Assembly: GCA_963932465.1 (NCBI GenBank)
Contig: OZ010796.1
Coordinates: 75,536,974 to 75,600,973, forward strand
Direction: 5' to 3'
Length of the DNA stretch: 64,000 bases
Origin: Maratus speciosus
Taxonomy: Eukaryota > Arthropoda > Arachnida > Araneae > Salticidae
The position numbers and the translations under genes are program-made. Below the pieces are notes generated by a model that saw only the letters and a program-made list of their open reading frames with translations, was not told where the DNA came from and did not search any database. Shown here piece after piece: positions 12,503 to 23,140 of this stretch (positions are counted from its first letter, which is position 1; each line of letters opens with the position of its first letter).

Positions 12503-13340
12503 CAGTCGCACCCGTTTAAACGAATATCGGCGGTTCCAGAAATAATATTCGATTAAGCGGGGTATTTGATTAAACGAGGAATCATAGCTGTAATATTTAA
12601 TGCGTATTAAAAAGGCAAATCATCTAAACTATCTTAAAACTATCTACGGTTTATTTAATTAACAACATAATAAATCGTTAATAGAATAACATAAACTAAA
12701 ATAAATACGAAAGCTAATATAAAGTAAATACATATTAATTTAATGTCAGTAACATATTTTATATGGTTTACATCACACTTAATGCAGCTCGTTTAAATTG
12801 GGTCAAAACTTTGCTACTTCTAATTTATGTTACTTATACTGCCTTAAAAAAAAATCGTTTAAAGTGGTTTGTTTAAGTAAGTGAAATTTTAAAGGAGTAA
12901 ATATCGGGTTATTTTCCGAATGAGTGCAAAATATCACAACTACCATCTCCAGTCTCGAAGTGACGGCGCATTGCCATTAAAGCCCGATTAACAGCATGAA
13001 GTGCTGGTGGGGAGATCAAGGTGGGGGAATCATTTGACCTGTCCGTTATATACCTGCCGGCCGCAATCATTGCAGGAAGAACTGGAAATTTGTTTTCAGC
13101 GTAAAGGAGCCGAAAACGACAAAAAGTGGAAGGACATTCCAGTTGAAACGTGCTTTCCGCGCCTATTTTCAAACATCGGTCAGACAGTGGTTATTCGATT
13201 AAGCGGGGACGTTCGTAAAAGGTGTTTGGTTTAAGCGGGAAAATAGCATAGAACCAATAGAAAAAAATCGGTTCCGGAGGATTCTATTCGAATAAGCGGG
13301 GCATTCGATTATCCGTGACACGATTAAGTGGGGAGGACTG
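12503..13340. mobile_element. pogo/Tigger-like DNA element, decayed
   Basis: The ends are CAGTCGCACCCGTTTAAACG at the left and ...gattaagtggggaggactg at the right (inverse CAGTCCTCCCCACTTAATC), flanked by TA on both sides (12501-12502, 13341-13342). Repeated cgattaagcgggg motifs sit inside both ends. CAGT-type ends with TA duplications are typical of the pogo/Tigger branch of Tc1/mariner. At about 838 bp it is much shorter than an autonomous element, so it is internally deleted. Confidence 0.8.
12909..13172 (-). pseudogene. Probable C-terminal remnant of a pogo/Tigger transposase
   Basis: An 87-codon open frame lies inside the TA-flanked element. Its last third (residues about 60-87: HAVNRALMAMRRHFETGD, then DILHSF) has the helical A-L-x2-x-R-x-x-F/Y spacing seen near the C-terminus of Tigger/jerky transposases. 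There is no DNA-binding or DDE region. The match is short, so the assignment rests mainly on the enclosing ends. Confidence 0.4.
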
Positions 13341-13612
13341 TATATAAGTATTCATATTTACCATGGCATGTTCGGTATTGAAAATGAAATGTCTGGTATT
13401 TATAGTTCATTTACAGGGCACTCAAAATAATTCCATTACATTAGAATCTATGGGAAATAATCTTTTTAGTGTATTTTAATGATGTTATAATATTTTAAAC
13501 ATACTGAAATAAATACATAACGCGGTAGTGCATTACAAGATTTACAAGATGCCTACTATATAAAATAGGGTGTGCATAGCATTTATCATTCATTTACAAA
13601 GACACACAAGAG

Positions 13613-13792
13613 CAGTGTTGAATTCAAGGGGTGGCCCGGGGGGGGGGGGCATTCACCACGGAGCAGTGAGATGTCTCCTCCCGGAAGTTTTGAGATTTTG
13701 TGTTTTCAATAGTGAAAAAGTGAAATCTCCCCCCCCCCCCCCCCGGAGCCACATAAACCCCTCCCGGATAAAAGTGTCTGAATTAAACACTG
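13613..13792. mobile_element. hAT-type MITE, copy 1
   Basis: A 180-bp element starts cagtgttgaattca and ends in the inverted form tgaattaaacactg. It is flanked by cacaagag and cacaagat, a 7/8 match for an 8-bp target duplication. It contains long C and G runs. A second copy lies at 33026-33210. Related uninterrupted sequence at 12310-12360 (gacatacaaaataattcggttacag) acts as an empty site and confirms the insertion point. Confidence 0.88.
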
Positions 13793-14109
13793 CACAAGAT
13801 AATTCAATTACAGTATTGTCTATGACAATTATTGCTGAACACAGAATTCTAAGTCTAATTTAAGTATTAATCTTAGAAATCTGTGTTGCTGAAAATATAC
13901 GTTTTCACCTTTAGCAGGCTTTTTTAAATCTTAACAAAGATTTTCAATATTCCTTTTTTTACAGAAATTCTAGAAATGATATGTAGAGCGCACAAAAGAA
14001 CGGTCTATGGCTAAAATTCGTTTGCAATGTATTTTTATAATGCCGTAATGTAACGGAATTCTTAATTTAAATGAGATTAATATTCATTATTCAAAACCCT
14101 CCTCAAAAG

Positions 14110-14730
14110 GTTTTCCCCATAGGCAGTAATGTAACGGAATTCTTTTAAATGTCCCTGTAATGGAACTACTTACGCACTTCATTTTCAATATCGAACATGC
14201 CATAGTGAATATCAATAACATATATCAATTTCATGACGATCTGACGGCATTTACGTGAGTTAGAGATCAGATAGACGGCAAACATATCGAATACAAAAAC
14301 ACTTTTCAACTATGTTGGAAAATGCTAAAAAGCGTTATCGACAGATTTTTTCTCTCACATCTCCCGAGTAACTAACATTAAAATGAAAATGTTAATCTCT
14401 TCAAAGATTACGATCATTACATTTTTACAATCATTACATCAATTACATTTTTTCTATCTTAACCACTCTGGAGCATAAATAAATCTGCAAACTTGGCAAA
14501 TTTTAATTTTGAACACCAGAAATTAATTGTTTATGCATTCGGCTTGTCTGTCTGCCATCTGTCGTAGCTCTAACTCGCGTAAATGTAGTCGAATCGTCAT
14601 GAAACTAATATATGTTATTGATATTCACTATGGAATGTTCGGTATTGAAAATGAAACGTGTAGCAGTTACACTTTTTTTACAGGGACACTTAAAAAAATT
14701 CCATTACATTACGGTCTACGGAGAAAAATC
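14110..14730. mobile_element. Foldback repeat with ~175-bp arms
   Basis: 14110-14283 and about 14548-14730 are inverted copies (gtaatgtaacggaatt, gtccctgtaa, attttcaatatcgaacatg, aataacatatat, catgacgat, gagttagag in order). Diverged single-arm copies occur at 5676-5840, 12300-12420, 13360-13470 and around 13570-13830, so the family is locally clustered. No coding potential. Confidence 0.75.
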
Positions 14731-14872
14731 TAACTCAGTCCAACCCTGCTGACACACACAGTAATAAAAAAGAAAAGTGCCCAGTGAAACTAATGGCATT
14801 GAGCTCACAGACTATTCACACTAATTGTATATTATACTCTTATTTCAAAGAATAATGCCTTTCGAAAAATAA

Positions 14873-15600
14873 ATTAAGGGGGATTAGCCTCCTCCCTATT
14901 TCACATCTTTATACTTAACCAATGAGCCTCCAAATCTCATCAGGGAAACGCCTTATCAGAATAAATCGGTATACCAAATTTGAAGCAAATCGGATAGAAG
15001 AACCCACTTATCTAAATTAAGGGGATATTACTCCCCCCCCCCCGATCCCCCCCTTTATACTTAAACAATGAATATCCAAATCTAATCAGGGAAGTGCTTT
15101 ATCTTAATAAACCGGTATACCAAATTTGAAGCAAATCGGATAAGAAAACCTATTTTTCTAAATTAAGGGGTATTACCCCCCCCCTCCCCCCGATCTATCT
15201 TCCCTTTATACTTAAACAATGAACCTCCAAATCTAATCAGGAAGCGCCTTATCAGAAATAACCATTATACCAAAATTGAAGCAAATCTGATAATTCTGCA
15301 TGAAAAACCCATTTATCTAAGTCAAGGGGTGATTAGCCCCCGTACCCCCCCCCCCCTTATACTTAACCAATGAACCCCAAAACTAATCAGGGAAGCGTCT
15401 TATCATAATAAACCGGTATACCAAATGTGAAGCAAATCGGATAAGAAAACACATTTTTCTAAATTAAGGGGGTAGTACACCCCCGATCCCCCCTTTATAC
15501 TTAACCAATGAACCCCCTAAACTAATCAGGGAAGCGCTTTTTGAGAATGACCTTAGAAAAATTTTTTGAAGCAAATCGGATATTTCTATTAAGAGTTATC
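14873..15600. repeat. Tandem repeat, five copies of a ~145-bp unit
   Basis: Units begin at attaagggg (or gtcaagggg): 14873-15014, 15015-15161, 15162-15320, 15321-15462 and 15463-15600. Each contains a C-rich tract, tttatacttaa-caatgaa, ctaatcaggga, ataaaccggtataccaaat and gaagcaaatcggata. Length differences come mostly from the C tract. The last copy decays toward 15600. Confidence 0.88.
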
Positions 15601-16009
15601 GCGTTACGTACGTGCGTACTTAAGTACATACATACATATGTACGTACATACAGAATCTGTGGGCCTGTGAGCTAAAAACTGAATATTTCACTTTTTAAAA
15701 TTCTATAATTGAAATCGTGTATACTCAGGGGCTATACTTCTAAGTAAAAAAATATTTTCTGAAATCCATAGCAAATTTTTTTAAAAAGCAGAAAAGGGGG
15801 GGGGGGGATCCTCTATTTTTTTCCCAGGTCGGTTTAAATCTGTTTTCGGTCGGGTCAATTTCAGGTTAAGTGTAGATTCCTGCAAGTTCGATTCAGTTAA
15901 CGCAATTTTTCTAAAGTTAATTCAGTATTTTGTTCCTGATTAAAAACTATGATTATGATAATAAACATAAATGGGTGAATTGTTTTCTAAAGAGACTACT
16001 GTGTTTTTT

Positions 16010-16745
16010 CTGCCATCCTGTGACAAAATTTCCATTTTTTCGCGATCCTCTGAAAAAATTCTCTTTTTTTCCGCGGCCAATTGACGAAATTCACATTATT
16101 TCTAGCAGCTCTTTGACGAAATTAGCGCTTATTTGCGGCTTTTTGACGAAATTCGCGTTTTCTCTGCGGCCCTTTGACGAAATTCGCTCTTTTGCGATCC
16201 TTTGACGAAATGCGTGTTTTTTCGAAAACACTTCGATGAAATTTGAGGATTTTAAGCAGCCTTTTGATAAAATTCTTTTTTTTTCACGATCCTCCGATGA
16301 AATTCATGTCTTTTTTGCGATCTTTCGACGAGATTTGCATTTTTTCCACAGACCCTTGACGAAATTCGCGTTTCTTCTGCGACCTTTTGACGAAATTCTC
16401 ACTTTTCCAGCGATCCTTTCACGTGATTTGCGTTTCTTCAGCAACCCTTTGACGAAATTCACGTTTTTCCGCACCCTTTCGACGAAAGTCTCATTTTTTA
16501 TAGCAATCCTTTGACGAGATTTGCATTTTTTCCAAAATACTTTGACAAACTAGCGTATTTTAAGCTGCTTTTTGACAAAATTCTTTTTTTCCACAAACTA
16601 CCGACGAAATTTACGTTTGCATTCGCGATCCTTCGACGAAATTTGTGTTTTTTACGATGCCTTTTGACGAAATTCATGTTTTTTCTAGTGTTCCTTTGTC
16701 AAAATTCGCGTTTTTCCTCAGCCTTTTGACGAAATTCGTGTTTTT
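16010..16745 (+). repeat. Degenerate ~32-bp GACGAAATTCGCG array, block A1
   Basis: About 20-23 imperfect units of cctttgacgaaattcgcg followed by a T run and a short CG-rich spacer (cgcgatc or cgcggcc). Because units are near 33 bp, several frames on both strands stay open for 70-100 codons and read as repeats of K-F-A-F-F-x-D-P-L-T. These are side effects of the repeat, not credible genes. The block ends at the hairpin at 16747. Confidence 0.9.
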
Positions 16746-16746
16746 T

Positions 16747-16900
16747 AGGGTTTCGTTCATCTGACGAAACCCTATTCGTCTCACTTCTTTGTCCGTCTGT
16801 CTGTCCGTCACAGAGTCCGTTCTCAGAAACTATACATGTTAGTGACTTGAAATTTTGGGTACTTATAGCTGAACACCTCACATCAAACAACAAATCATAA
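16747..16900 (+). repeat. Hairpin-headed dispersed repeat (agggtttcgt...acgaaaccct)
   Basis: A perfect 10-bp stem (16747-16756 with 16764-16773, 7-nt loop) is followed by ctattcgtctcact and gtccgtctgtctgtccgtc. The order matches the diverged copy at 8560. It sits exactly at the end of array block A1, so it belongs to the insertion that splits the array or marks its edge. Confidence 0.6.
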
Positions 16901-17353
16901 AATTTTTAAAAAGTCGGTAATTAACCGAATTACGGGCTAATTAACTTCTAAAATTAACCAATCAACCTTTTGAACGCAGCTACGAACGCACCTTCTCCAA
17001 ATCAGCGGAGTTTCTCCTAAGGGTTGCCAGTAAAATCAGCGGATGTATGGTTACCACAAAGGAAATTAAGCAATAAATGAAGTGGACATTTAAAAAGCGA
17101 AATCGCATCTCCCAAAGTATTGGTCCTACAAATTCGTAAAAGGTACAGAAAGACGCGCAAAAAAATTCTACTTTATTTTGGTATAAAGTTCAAATTTCTG
17201 CGTTGGGTATAACGCAAAAAATCCACTAAAAATCGATCGATAAAAATTTAATTTCTGTATTTGAAAAGACAATGAAAAGAGATTTCATTTCAGCGGAAAG
17301 CAGGTGTTGTCATCTTTCAGACATATCGGCGCTGGAGAAATTTAAGCAGAGGA

Positions 17354-17735
17354 TATTTTAATACGAAATTTAAACTTTTTAAATATTAAATTTTTAGATT
17401 AATTTGTTTTACATCCTGACGTAAAAATTTTCGCTGATTTCATACATACCCAGTTCAAACTCCTAGCTTAATTAGAAGCTGAGATATTAATTATTATTTC
17501 ATTAATTGGATCATTGCTTTAAAACTTTCCTTTCAACGGGTTTTTAATCTCATCAGACATGACGACGCACTTGCGGTTTTTATTTTAATACGAAATTTAA
17601 AAGTTTTAAATATTAAATTTTTTGATAAAACTTTTTGACATCCGGACGGGAAATCTCTCGCAGATTTCATACATACCCAGTTCAAAGAGCTAACTTAATT
17701 AGAAGCTGGTATATTAATTATTATTTAATTAATTT
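17354..17735. repeat. Direct duplication of a ~155-bp AT-rich segment
   Basis: 17354-17509 and 17581-17735 share tattttaatacgaaattta, aaatattaaattttt, gcwgatttcatacataccc, agttcaaa and cttaattagaagctg in the same order, about 225 bp apart. The pair lies in the 1.1-kb stretch between array blocks A1 and A2. Confidence 0.8.
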
Positions 17736-17864
17736 GTTTGATTTCTATATAATGCATAGATTAAAATGGAGGCATGTGCTTTTTTAACCACGTTTGAAAG
17801 GAATATTAAACGAAACCCTTTGTGCGATCTATGATCACACTTACCCACTTGTTCTAGAAGACCT

Positions 17865-19740
17865 AATACAAAATTCGCTTTTTTTCCCCGCAACACTTTG
17901 GCGAAACTCGCATTTATTACGCGACTCTTTGACAAAAAATTTTTTAATATGTCCTTTGAAAAAATTCGCATTTTTTTCCACAGCCCTTTGGCGAAATTCG
18001 CATTTCATCCGCGACCATTTGACAAAATTATCTTGTTTTCGCGATTCTTTGACAAAATTTGCGTTTTTTTCCGCGGCCCTTTGAAGAAATAAGTGTTTTT
18101 CTTGGCGACAATTTGACAAAATTCGCGTTTTGCACCTGAGCATTTTGTAAAAATTCGTGTTTTTTCTACGACTGATTGACAAAATTTGCATTTCTTTCTC
18201 AGCCTTTTGGCGAAATTCGCATTTCTTCCGCCACTCTTTGACGAAATTTGAATTTTTCCGCGACCCTTTTACAAAATTCGCGTTTTTTTCCCTAGATACT
18301 TTGAAGAAATTAGTGTTTTTTAAGCAGCACTTTGATAAAATTCTTTTCTTTTTCTACGATCTTCCGACGAAATTCACGTTTTTTTAGCGATCCTTCGACG
18401 AAATTTGAGTTTTTTACGCTGTCTTTTGACGAAATTTGTGTTTTTGATAGTGGTCCTTTGTCAAAATTCGCGTTCTCGTGCCGAAGCCTTTTGACGAAAT
18501 TCGTGTTTTTTTATAGCGACCCTTTGACAAATGATTCGCGTTTTTTTCTGCAGCCCTTTTGTGAAATTCTCATTTTTCGTGATCTTTTGACGAAATTTGC
18601 GTTTTTTGTACGGCCCTTTCACGAAATTCGCATTTTTCGCGATTTTTTGAAGAAATTTGCATTTTTCTGCGGCCATTTGACAAATTTTGCGTTTTTTTCG
18701 CAGCCTTTTGACGAAATTCGCTATCTTTTCCTGATCTTTCGATAAAATTAGCTTTTTCTCTGCGGCCCCGCATTTTTTTCTAGCGGCCCTTCGACGAAGT
18801 TCGCATTTTCTCCGCAAGACTTTGACGAAAGCATAAGCAGTTTTTAATATCCTTACGATAGCATTTTTTAAGCAGCATTTTGACTAAAATATTTTTTTTT
18901 TCACAATTCGCCGACAAAATTTCCGTTTTTTCGCGATCCTTTGACGAAATTTGCGTTTTATATCCGCGGTCCTTTGACGAAATTCGCTTTTTTTCTGCAG
19001 TCCTTTGGCGTAACTCTCGTTTTTCGCGGTGCTTTGACAAATTTTTTTCCTTGGCCGTTTTACGAATTTTTCGTTTTTCCGCAGCCCTGTGACGAATTTC
19101 GCGTTTTTTCCGCGTCCCCTTCTAGAATTTTTCTACTTTTTTCGTGTCATGCGAAAAATTCGCTTTTCCATGATCCTTCGACGAAATTTGCGTTTTTCCG
19201 GCGATACTTAGACGAAATTAACTTTTTTAATTCAGCCTTTTAACGAAATTAACTTTTTTTTATTGGGGTGGGGGGAGGGGATCATTTGAAGAAATTTACG
19301 GGTTTTCTGCGATACTTTGATTAAATTCGCTTTTTTGCGATCTTTTGACGAAATTCGCATTTTTTCCGAGTTACATTGACGAAAATAGTGCACCCCCTTT
19401 GAAAAACTTAATTTTCTTCATGATCCTTCGACGAAATTCACATTATTTTCGCGATCCTTTGCTGAAATTCGCAGACCTTTGAAGAAATTCGTGTTTTTTC
19501 TAGTGGCCCTTTGGTAAAATTCCCGTTTTTCCCCGAGTCCTTCGGCAAAATTCACTTTTTTTTGCGATTCTTAGACAAAATTGTCTTTTCTCTGCAATCT
19601 TCGACGAAATTTGCGTTTTTTCCGCTATACTTCGACGAAGTTGCCGGTTTTTTTTCTTCGGACGATTAACAAAACTCATTTTTTTCAGCGATCATCTGTC
19701 AAAAATCGCGAATTTTTTTATCCCGAATTTTCAGATTGAT
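17865..19740 (+). repeat. Degenerate ~32-bp GACGAAATTCGCG array, block A2
   Basis: The longest block, about 55-60 imperfect units with the core tttgacgaaattcgcg, a T tract and a cgcg-type spacer. Many overlapping open frames of 60-137 codons on both strands are products of the repeat phase. A G-rich interruption lies at about 19265-19280. It runs into the conserved tail that follows. Confidence 0.92.
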
Positions 19741-19805
19741 GATCGATTTTAAAGTGTTTTTGGAACCGGAAGCCGTAAATTTTCGGATAATTCGGAACAG
19801 AATCA
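19722..19805 (+). repeat. Conserved tail of the 32-bp array family, copy 1
   Basis: Sequence cgaattttcagattgatgat, then gattttaaa, ggaac, taaattttcggataattcgg and aacagaatc. Close copies follow the arrays at 25247-25330 and, more diverged, at 48290-48352. A shared non-repetitive 3' tail shows the arrays are parts of one repeat family. Confidence 0.8.
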
Positions 19806-20639
19806 TCTTTGCACATACTACTGAACAAAATAAAATAATTACTTTTATTTAAAAAGACATATTTTGCTCTCTGTTCCATAAATAAAATCCGCTACTTAAG
19901 TAATGTTTTCAACCAAGGTCATAACTTGCTAGTCAGGATGTGTGTGTAGGGGGGGGGGGGGTCGTTTTGATTATTTTGGTAGGCTTAATCAAAACGGATT
20001 ACCCATTCGGCTAAACAAGCTGAAGCCTAGGGTTTTGGAAGGAAAAGGGCCCGGTGCTAAGATTTTCTTTCAATTTTTTTTTCTTTTTTTTTAACCATTT
20101 GGGAAAATGGTTATTATCCTCTGTCAGGGTAGGAAATCAAAAACATATCTGAAGCGTTTATTGGTTAAATCCGCATTTTATTCGTTTTCTGATAGGTCTG
20201 TACAGTAATCTGTATTCTCCCTTTACTTTCAACTGAGATGGATACGTCTGTTGCCACTATGACAAAAAAGTAATAAAAACTATAAAAAAAAATAACTCAG
20301 AAAGAAATTGAGATACAGCTTTCAAACAAATTGCATTTAAAAGTACATTTTTTTCTCTATACTACAGTGTAAAAAGTAATATTGTGGAATGTTTAGAATT
20401 TAAGAATGAAATTTCATTTAAAATTGGTCCAGGAATATTAATGTTTAATCCATGGCGTATGTAAGGAATGACCAGCTCCACAGAAGTTTAAAAATGTACA
20501 GTACCGAAAAATGTAATCCATGGTGTACATAATGTAGGATCAACTCCGTGCGATGTTTTATGTCTTAAATGTTAGTCTTCGAAAGAATCATTCTCCAAAT
20601 GGTCGTTGTAATTTGTTAAATTCCATTTTATTCTTCTTC

Positions 20640-20664
20640 TCTTTTTTTTTTTTTTTTTTTTTTT
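20640..20664. repeat. Poly-T tract
   Basis: Homopolymer T run of about 24 in otherwise featureless sequence between 19.8 and 21.0 kb. Confidence 0.85.
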
Positions 20665-21105
20665 GCGGATTCTTGGAATTTTTCGGCTACCAGTTTGTGA
20701 TTAATTTATTACAGAGGTGACTTTTATTATCGTTTAAACTGCTGATGAAACATTCTTCCAATTGTAAAAAAAGAGTATAAATCAAGCTTTTGTTTTATAA
20801 GGGGCTGTATATATATATATATATTTAAATATGAATTTTTTTATATGGCCCCTGGTCCCTAATACCTTAAATTTACAGAAATGTTGTTCTACATCTAGGA
20901 AGGAAATAAAAAAAATCCCCACTTGTCATATTATGACACTTTCAGTTTTATGAAATTTCAATGTTTTTTAACTACACTAAAAGTATTTCTTTCCTTTTTT
21001 AGTACCAGAAAACACTGAAATATATCATTTTGAAGGAAGGGAGAGGGTGCCCAAAGAAAACTAGCCTAGGGGTAAGAAGGTAGTTCAAGGGTGATTCTGA
21101 GTAAA

Positions 21106-21130
21106 ATATATATATATATATATATATATA
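21106..21130. repeat. (TA)n microsatellite
   Basis: Alternating TA run just before the G-rich tract at 21174-21186. Confidence 0.9.
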
Positions 21131-21213
21131 TTTCTGAAATTCCCAGCAAATTTTCTGAAAGTTACAGCGGAAGGGGGGGGGGGGGGAGGAAATCCACTCC
21201 CGGCACTAAATAC

Positions 21214-21670
21214 TAGACCGGAGTGAAAAACAAAAAGTTTTGCAAATAGAATCGTAATAGTGCGGAAAAGTTGCTACTCGTCAATACAAGCACAGTGAAA
21301 AAAAAAAATTTTGAAATCGGAGAATATCTTCCGTTCGCGCATCGCGTTCAAAGTTTTCGAATTTGAACAAAAATTGTACAAATATACGAAAAATCGTAAA
21401 AAGGTGCAAACTTTTTCCGATCGAACACATTTTTTTGTACATACCATGACCTTGAGATGTAGAATGGAGGAAAAAATACCACACACTCCTCCTTTATCCC
21501 CTTCCAACCCCCTCAAGGGGGTCAAAATGACCAATTTTCGTGGAAAAAACCGAAATTACAGGAGATGTAAATATCGACGAATCGGTCTGATTTTTTTTTT
21601 TTTTGCATAAGTCAACCTTCAGGCTAAAAGTCGAAAACAATTCCCCTCCCCCTCGAGAGAACGAAATTGT
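21214..21670 (+). repeat. Left terminal inverted repeat of the 3.77-kb transposon
   Basis: It contains the ordered blocks tagaccggagtgaaaaac, gtgcggaaaagttgctactc, gaatatcttccgttcgcgca, ccgatcgaacacattttttt, gaccttgagatgtagaatgg and ccccctcaagggggt, all found inverted at the right end. The palindrome ccccctcaaggggg lies inside it. Confidence 0.92.
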
Positions 21671-21791
21671 GCAGCTCTTGGCCCGTCTTCCTAAGGACGA
21701 CTCAGGACTCACCCCGGGAAGGTGGCTGCACTGCGAGTCCCACCCACACCCTACCCAACCAACCAACCAACCAAAATGTGGGGGTGGAAAA

Positions 21792-22025
21792 TTATGCAGG
21801 TGCAGATTCAGGTACTGCGAATTCTGATTTAGTGTCAAATTTTATCATGGTAGCACGAGAAGCGAGGGTGGCTCTTATAAAACCATCACGTCGCTCATGC
21901 CCAAACACTTTTGAGGAGGCCTGTGTTACCAGCTTGACACTGCGCTCTACGGCTTGCGTATGACATGGTATGTCCACCAGATTCAAAGGAAGAGTTAGTT
22001 GGCTTTTCCTAATTGGAAATCAAGT
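21792..22025 (-). CDS. Transposase segment 4: C-terminus
   Basis: About 75 codons beginning around FPIRKSQLTLPLNLVDIP and containing CHTQAVERSVKLVTQAS and RRDGFIRATLASR, the most conserved block of this protein family in my memory. It overlaps the end of segment 3 in another frame, which places the third frameshift at about 22015. It ends about 120 bp inside the left inverted repeat. Confidence 0.75.
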
Positions 22026-22797
22026 CTGCAATGTCAGCTGAAGAAATGTTTACCAATAGAGGAGGACAGGTAATCTTGGTTTCAGACCAATTTATAATGT
22101 CATAATAATCCTCGGCGTCAAAATTTATGGCCGGAACTTGAAAATTTCTGACGGATTTGCCCTTTGTGGGGGTGTCTTTGGATTTCAGTAACCGCCGAAG
22201 TCCCAGCTCTCGAACGTGTTGCCTATCATCCACTACCATTGAAAGAATGTTTTCTGGATGGGCAAAGAATGCATTTGTTTGGATGGCCTTTGCTACCACT
22301 TCTTGGAGTTTTGCAGGTAAGCTTCTACATTTCTTGATGCATTCAAAAATATGTTTAGGTCCCTCAACTACTGAAGATCTTGTCTTAATTTCGAACCACA
22401 GAGGTACGTATACTGTCATAATGTACGTGACAATGTTGATGAGATTTTCGGATGGCGTTTCCACTGAAATATACAGTCTCAGGAACCTGTTTGCTGTCGT
22501 TAACCACCGAGAATGAGATATTGGTCCCGGATCTCGATTTGCAAGGTCTGAGGAACAAGACCCAGCAGCAATGGAAATGGCAATGTCGTGCAGGTATCTC
22601 TGATCTTTACTCAAGTTTTCTGGGTCAATGTGTGGGATGTGGCATTTAATTCTCTTAAAAGCAACTACAGGCAAAGACTCACAACCAGCCAGCTGTTTGC
22701 CAAGAGGGCCACAAAAAGACTGAGGCCCTGTGGTTTTACCATCAAATGTTTCTACAAGATGCCTCAAAGGTAGCTCATTAAAATGCAGGAGACCCAC
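22009..22797 (-). CDS. Transposase segment 3: core and helical C-terminal half
   Basis: About 262 codons. It begins GLLHFNELPLRHL, directly continuing segment 2 in the next frame, and contains GPLGKQLAGCE, DPGPISHSRWLTTANRFLRL and FEIKTRSSVVEGPKHIFE. The initiating codon of this open stretch is GTG and is not a real start. It ends at a stop at 22009, where the frame shifts again. Confidence 0.75.
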   Translation of the reverse strand: MGLLHFNELPLRHLVETFDGKTTGPQSFCGPLGKQLAGCESLPVVAFKRIKCHIPHIDPENLSKDQRYLHDIAISIAAGSCSSDLANRDPGPISHSRWLTTANRFLRLYISVETPSENLINIVTYIMTVYVPLWFEIKTRSSVVEGPKHIFECIKKCRSLPAKLQEVVAKAIQTNAFFAHPENILSMVVDDRQHVRELGLRRLLKSKDTPTKGKSVRNFQVPAINFDAEDYYDIINWSETKITCPPLLVNISSADIADLISN

Positions 22798-23123
22798 TGT
22801 GTTGGTCTATTTAAACGCATTTCTATATGTTTGATTGTTCCACTTTTCCAGCCAGTGTTTTTTGCTGTACCATCACACCCGACGACTAGAATTTTAGAAG
22901 TATCTATTCTGTTTTCTTCGAAATGGTCTACAATGGAGTTAGCGATGTCCTTTCCACTTTTTGAGGTTGGTACTAGATGGCAAAGGTACATAGAACGCGG
23001 TTCCTGAACAGCTGTAATGTGGTCTTCTTTTTGTTCAGACTGATATTGTTTACCTCCTTTGTCAACCAACACTAGAGTGTCATCGGTCCTGCCATCAAAG
23101 TACACACACATTGGGCCATTCAT
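22764..23123 (-). CDS. Transposase segment 2: start of RNase H-like core
   Basis: About 119 codons after the first frameshift; the open frame continues upstream of the internal Met to about 23165. It contains YFDGRTDDTLVLVD and VVGCDGTAKNTG, each with an Asp placed as in the first two acidic positions of hAT/MULE-type RNase H folds, then HIEMRLNRPTQW. It loses frame just after that tryptophan, near 22790. Confidence 0.75.
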   Translation of the reverse strand: MNGPMCVYFDGRTDDTLVLVDKGGKQYQSEQKEDHITAVQEPRSMYLCHLVPTSKSGKDIANSIVDHFEENRIDTSKILVVGCDGTAKNTGWKSGTIKHIEMRLNRPTQWVSCILMSYL

Positions 23124-23140
23124 TTGATGTTCCTGCTGCT

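Noticed and set aside
15880..15905. gcaagttcgattcag as a possible tRNA T-arm
   Set aside because: No acceptor stem, anticodon arm or A box at the right distance.
17794..19243. Long overlapping open frames on both strands reading repeated K-F-A-F-F-R-D-P-L-T-like peptides
   Set aside because: They follow from a stop-poor ~32-33-bp DNA repeat. All frames and both strands are open, with no start context, domain or consistent frame.
16010..19740. CRISPR-like array
   Set aside because: Units are degenerate, with no unique spacers of fixed size, and the sequence is clearly eukaryotic.
21311..21838. Open frames within the inverted repeats of the 3.77-kb transposon
   Set aside because: They recur as mirror images in the other inverted repeat and do not match the transposase, so they are shadows.
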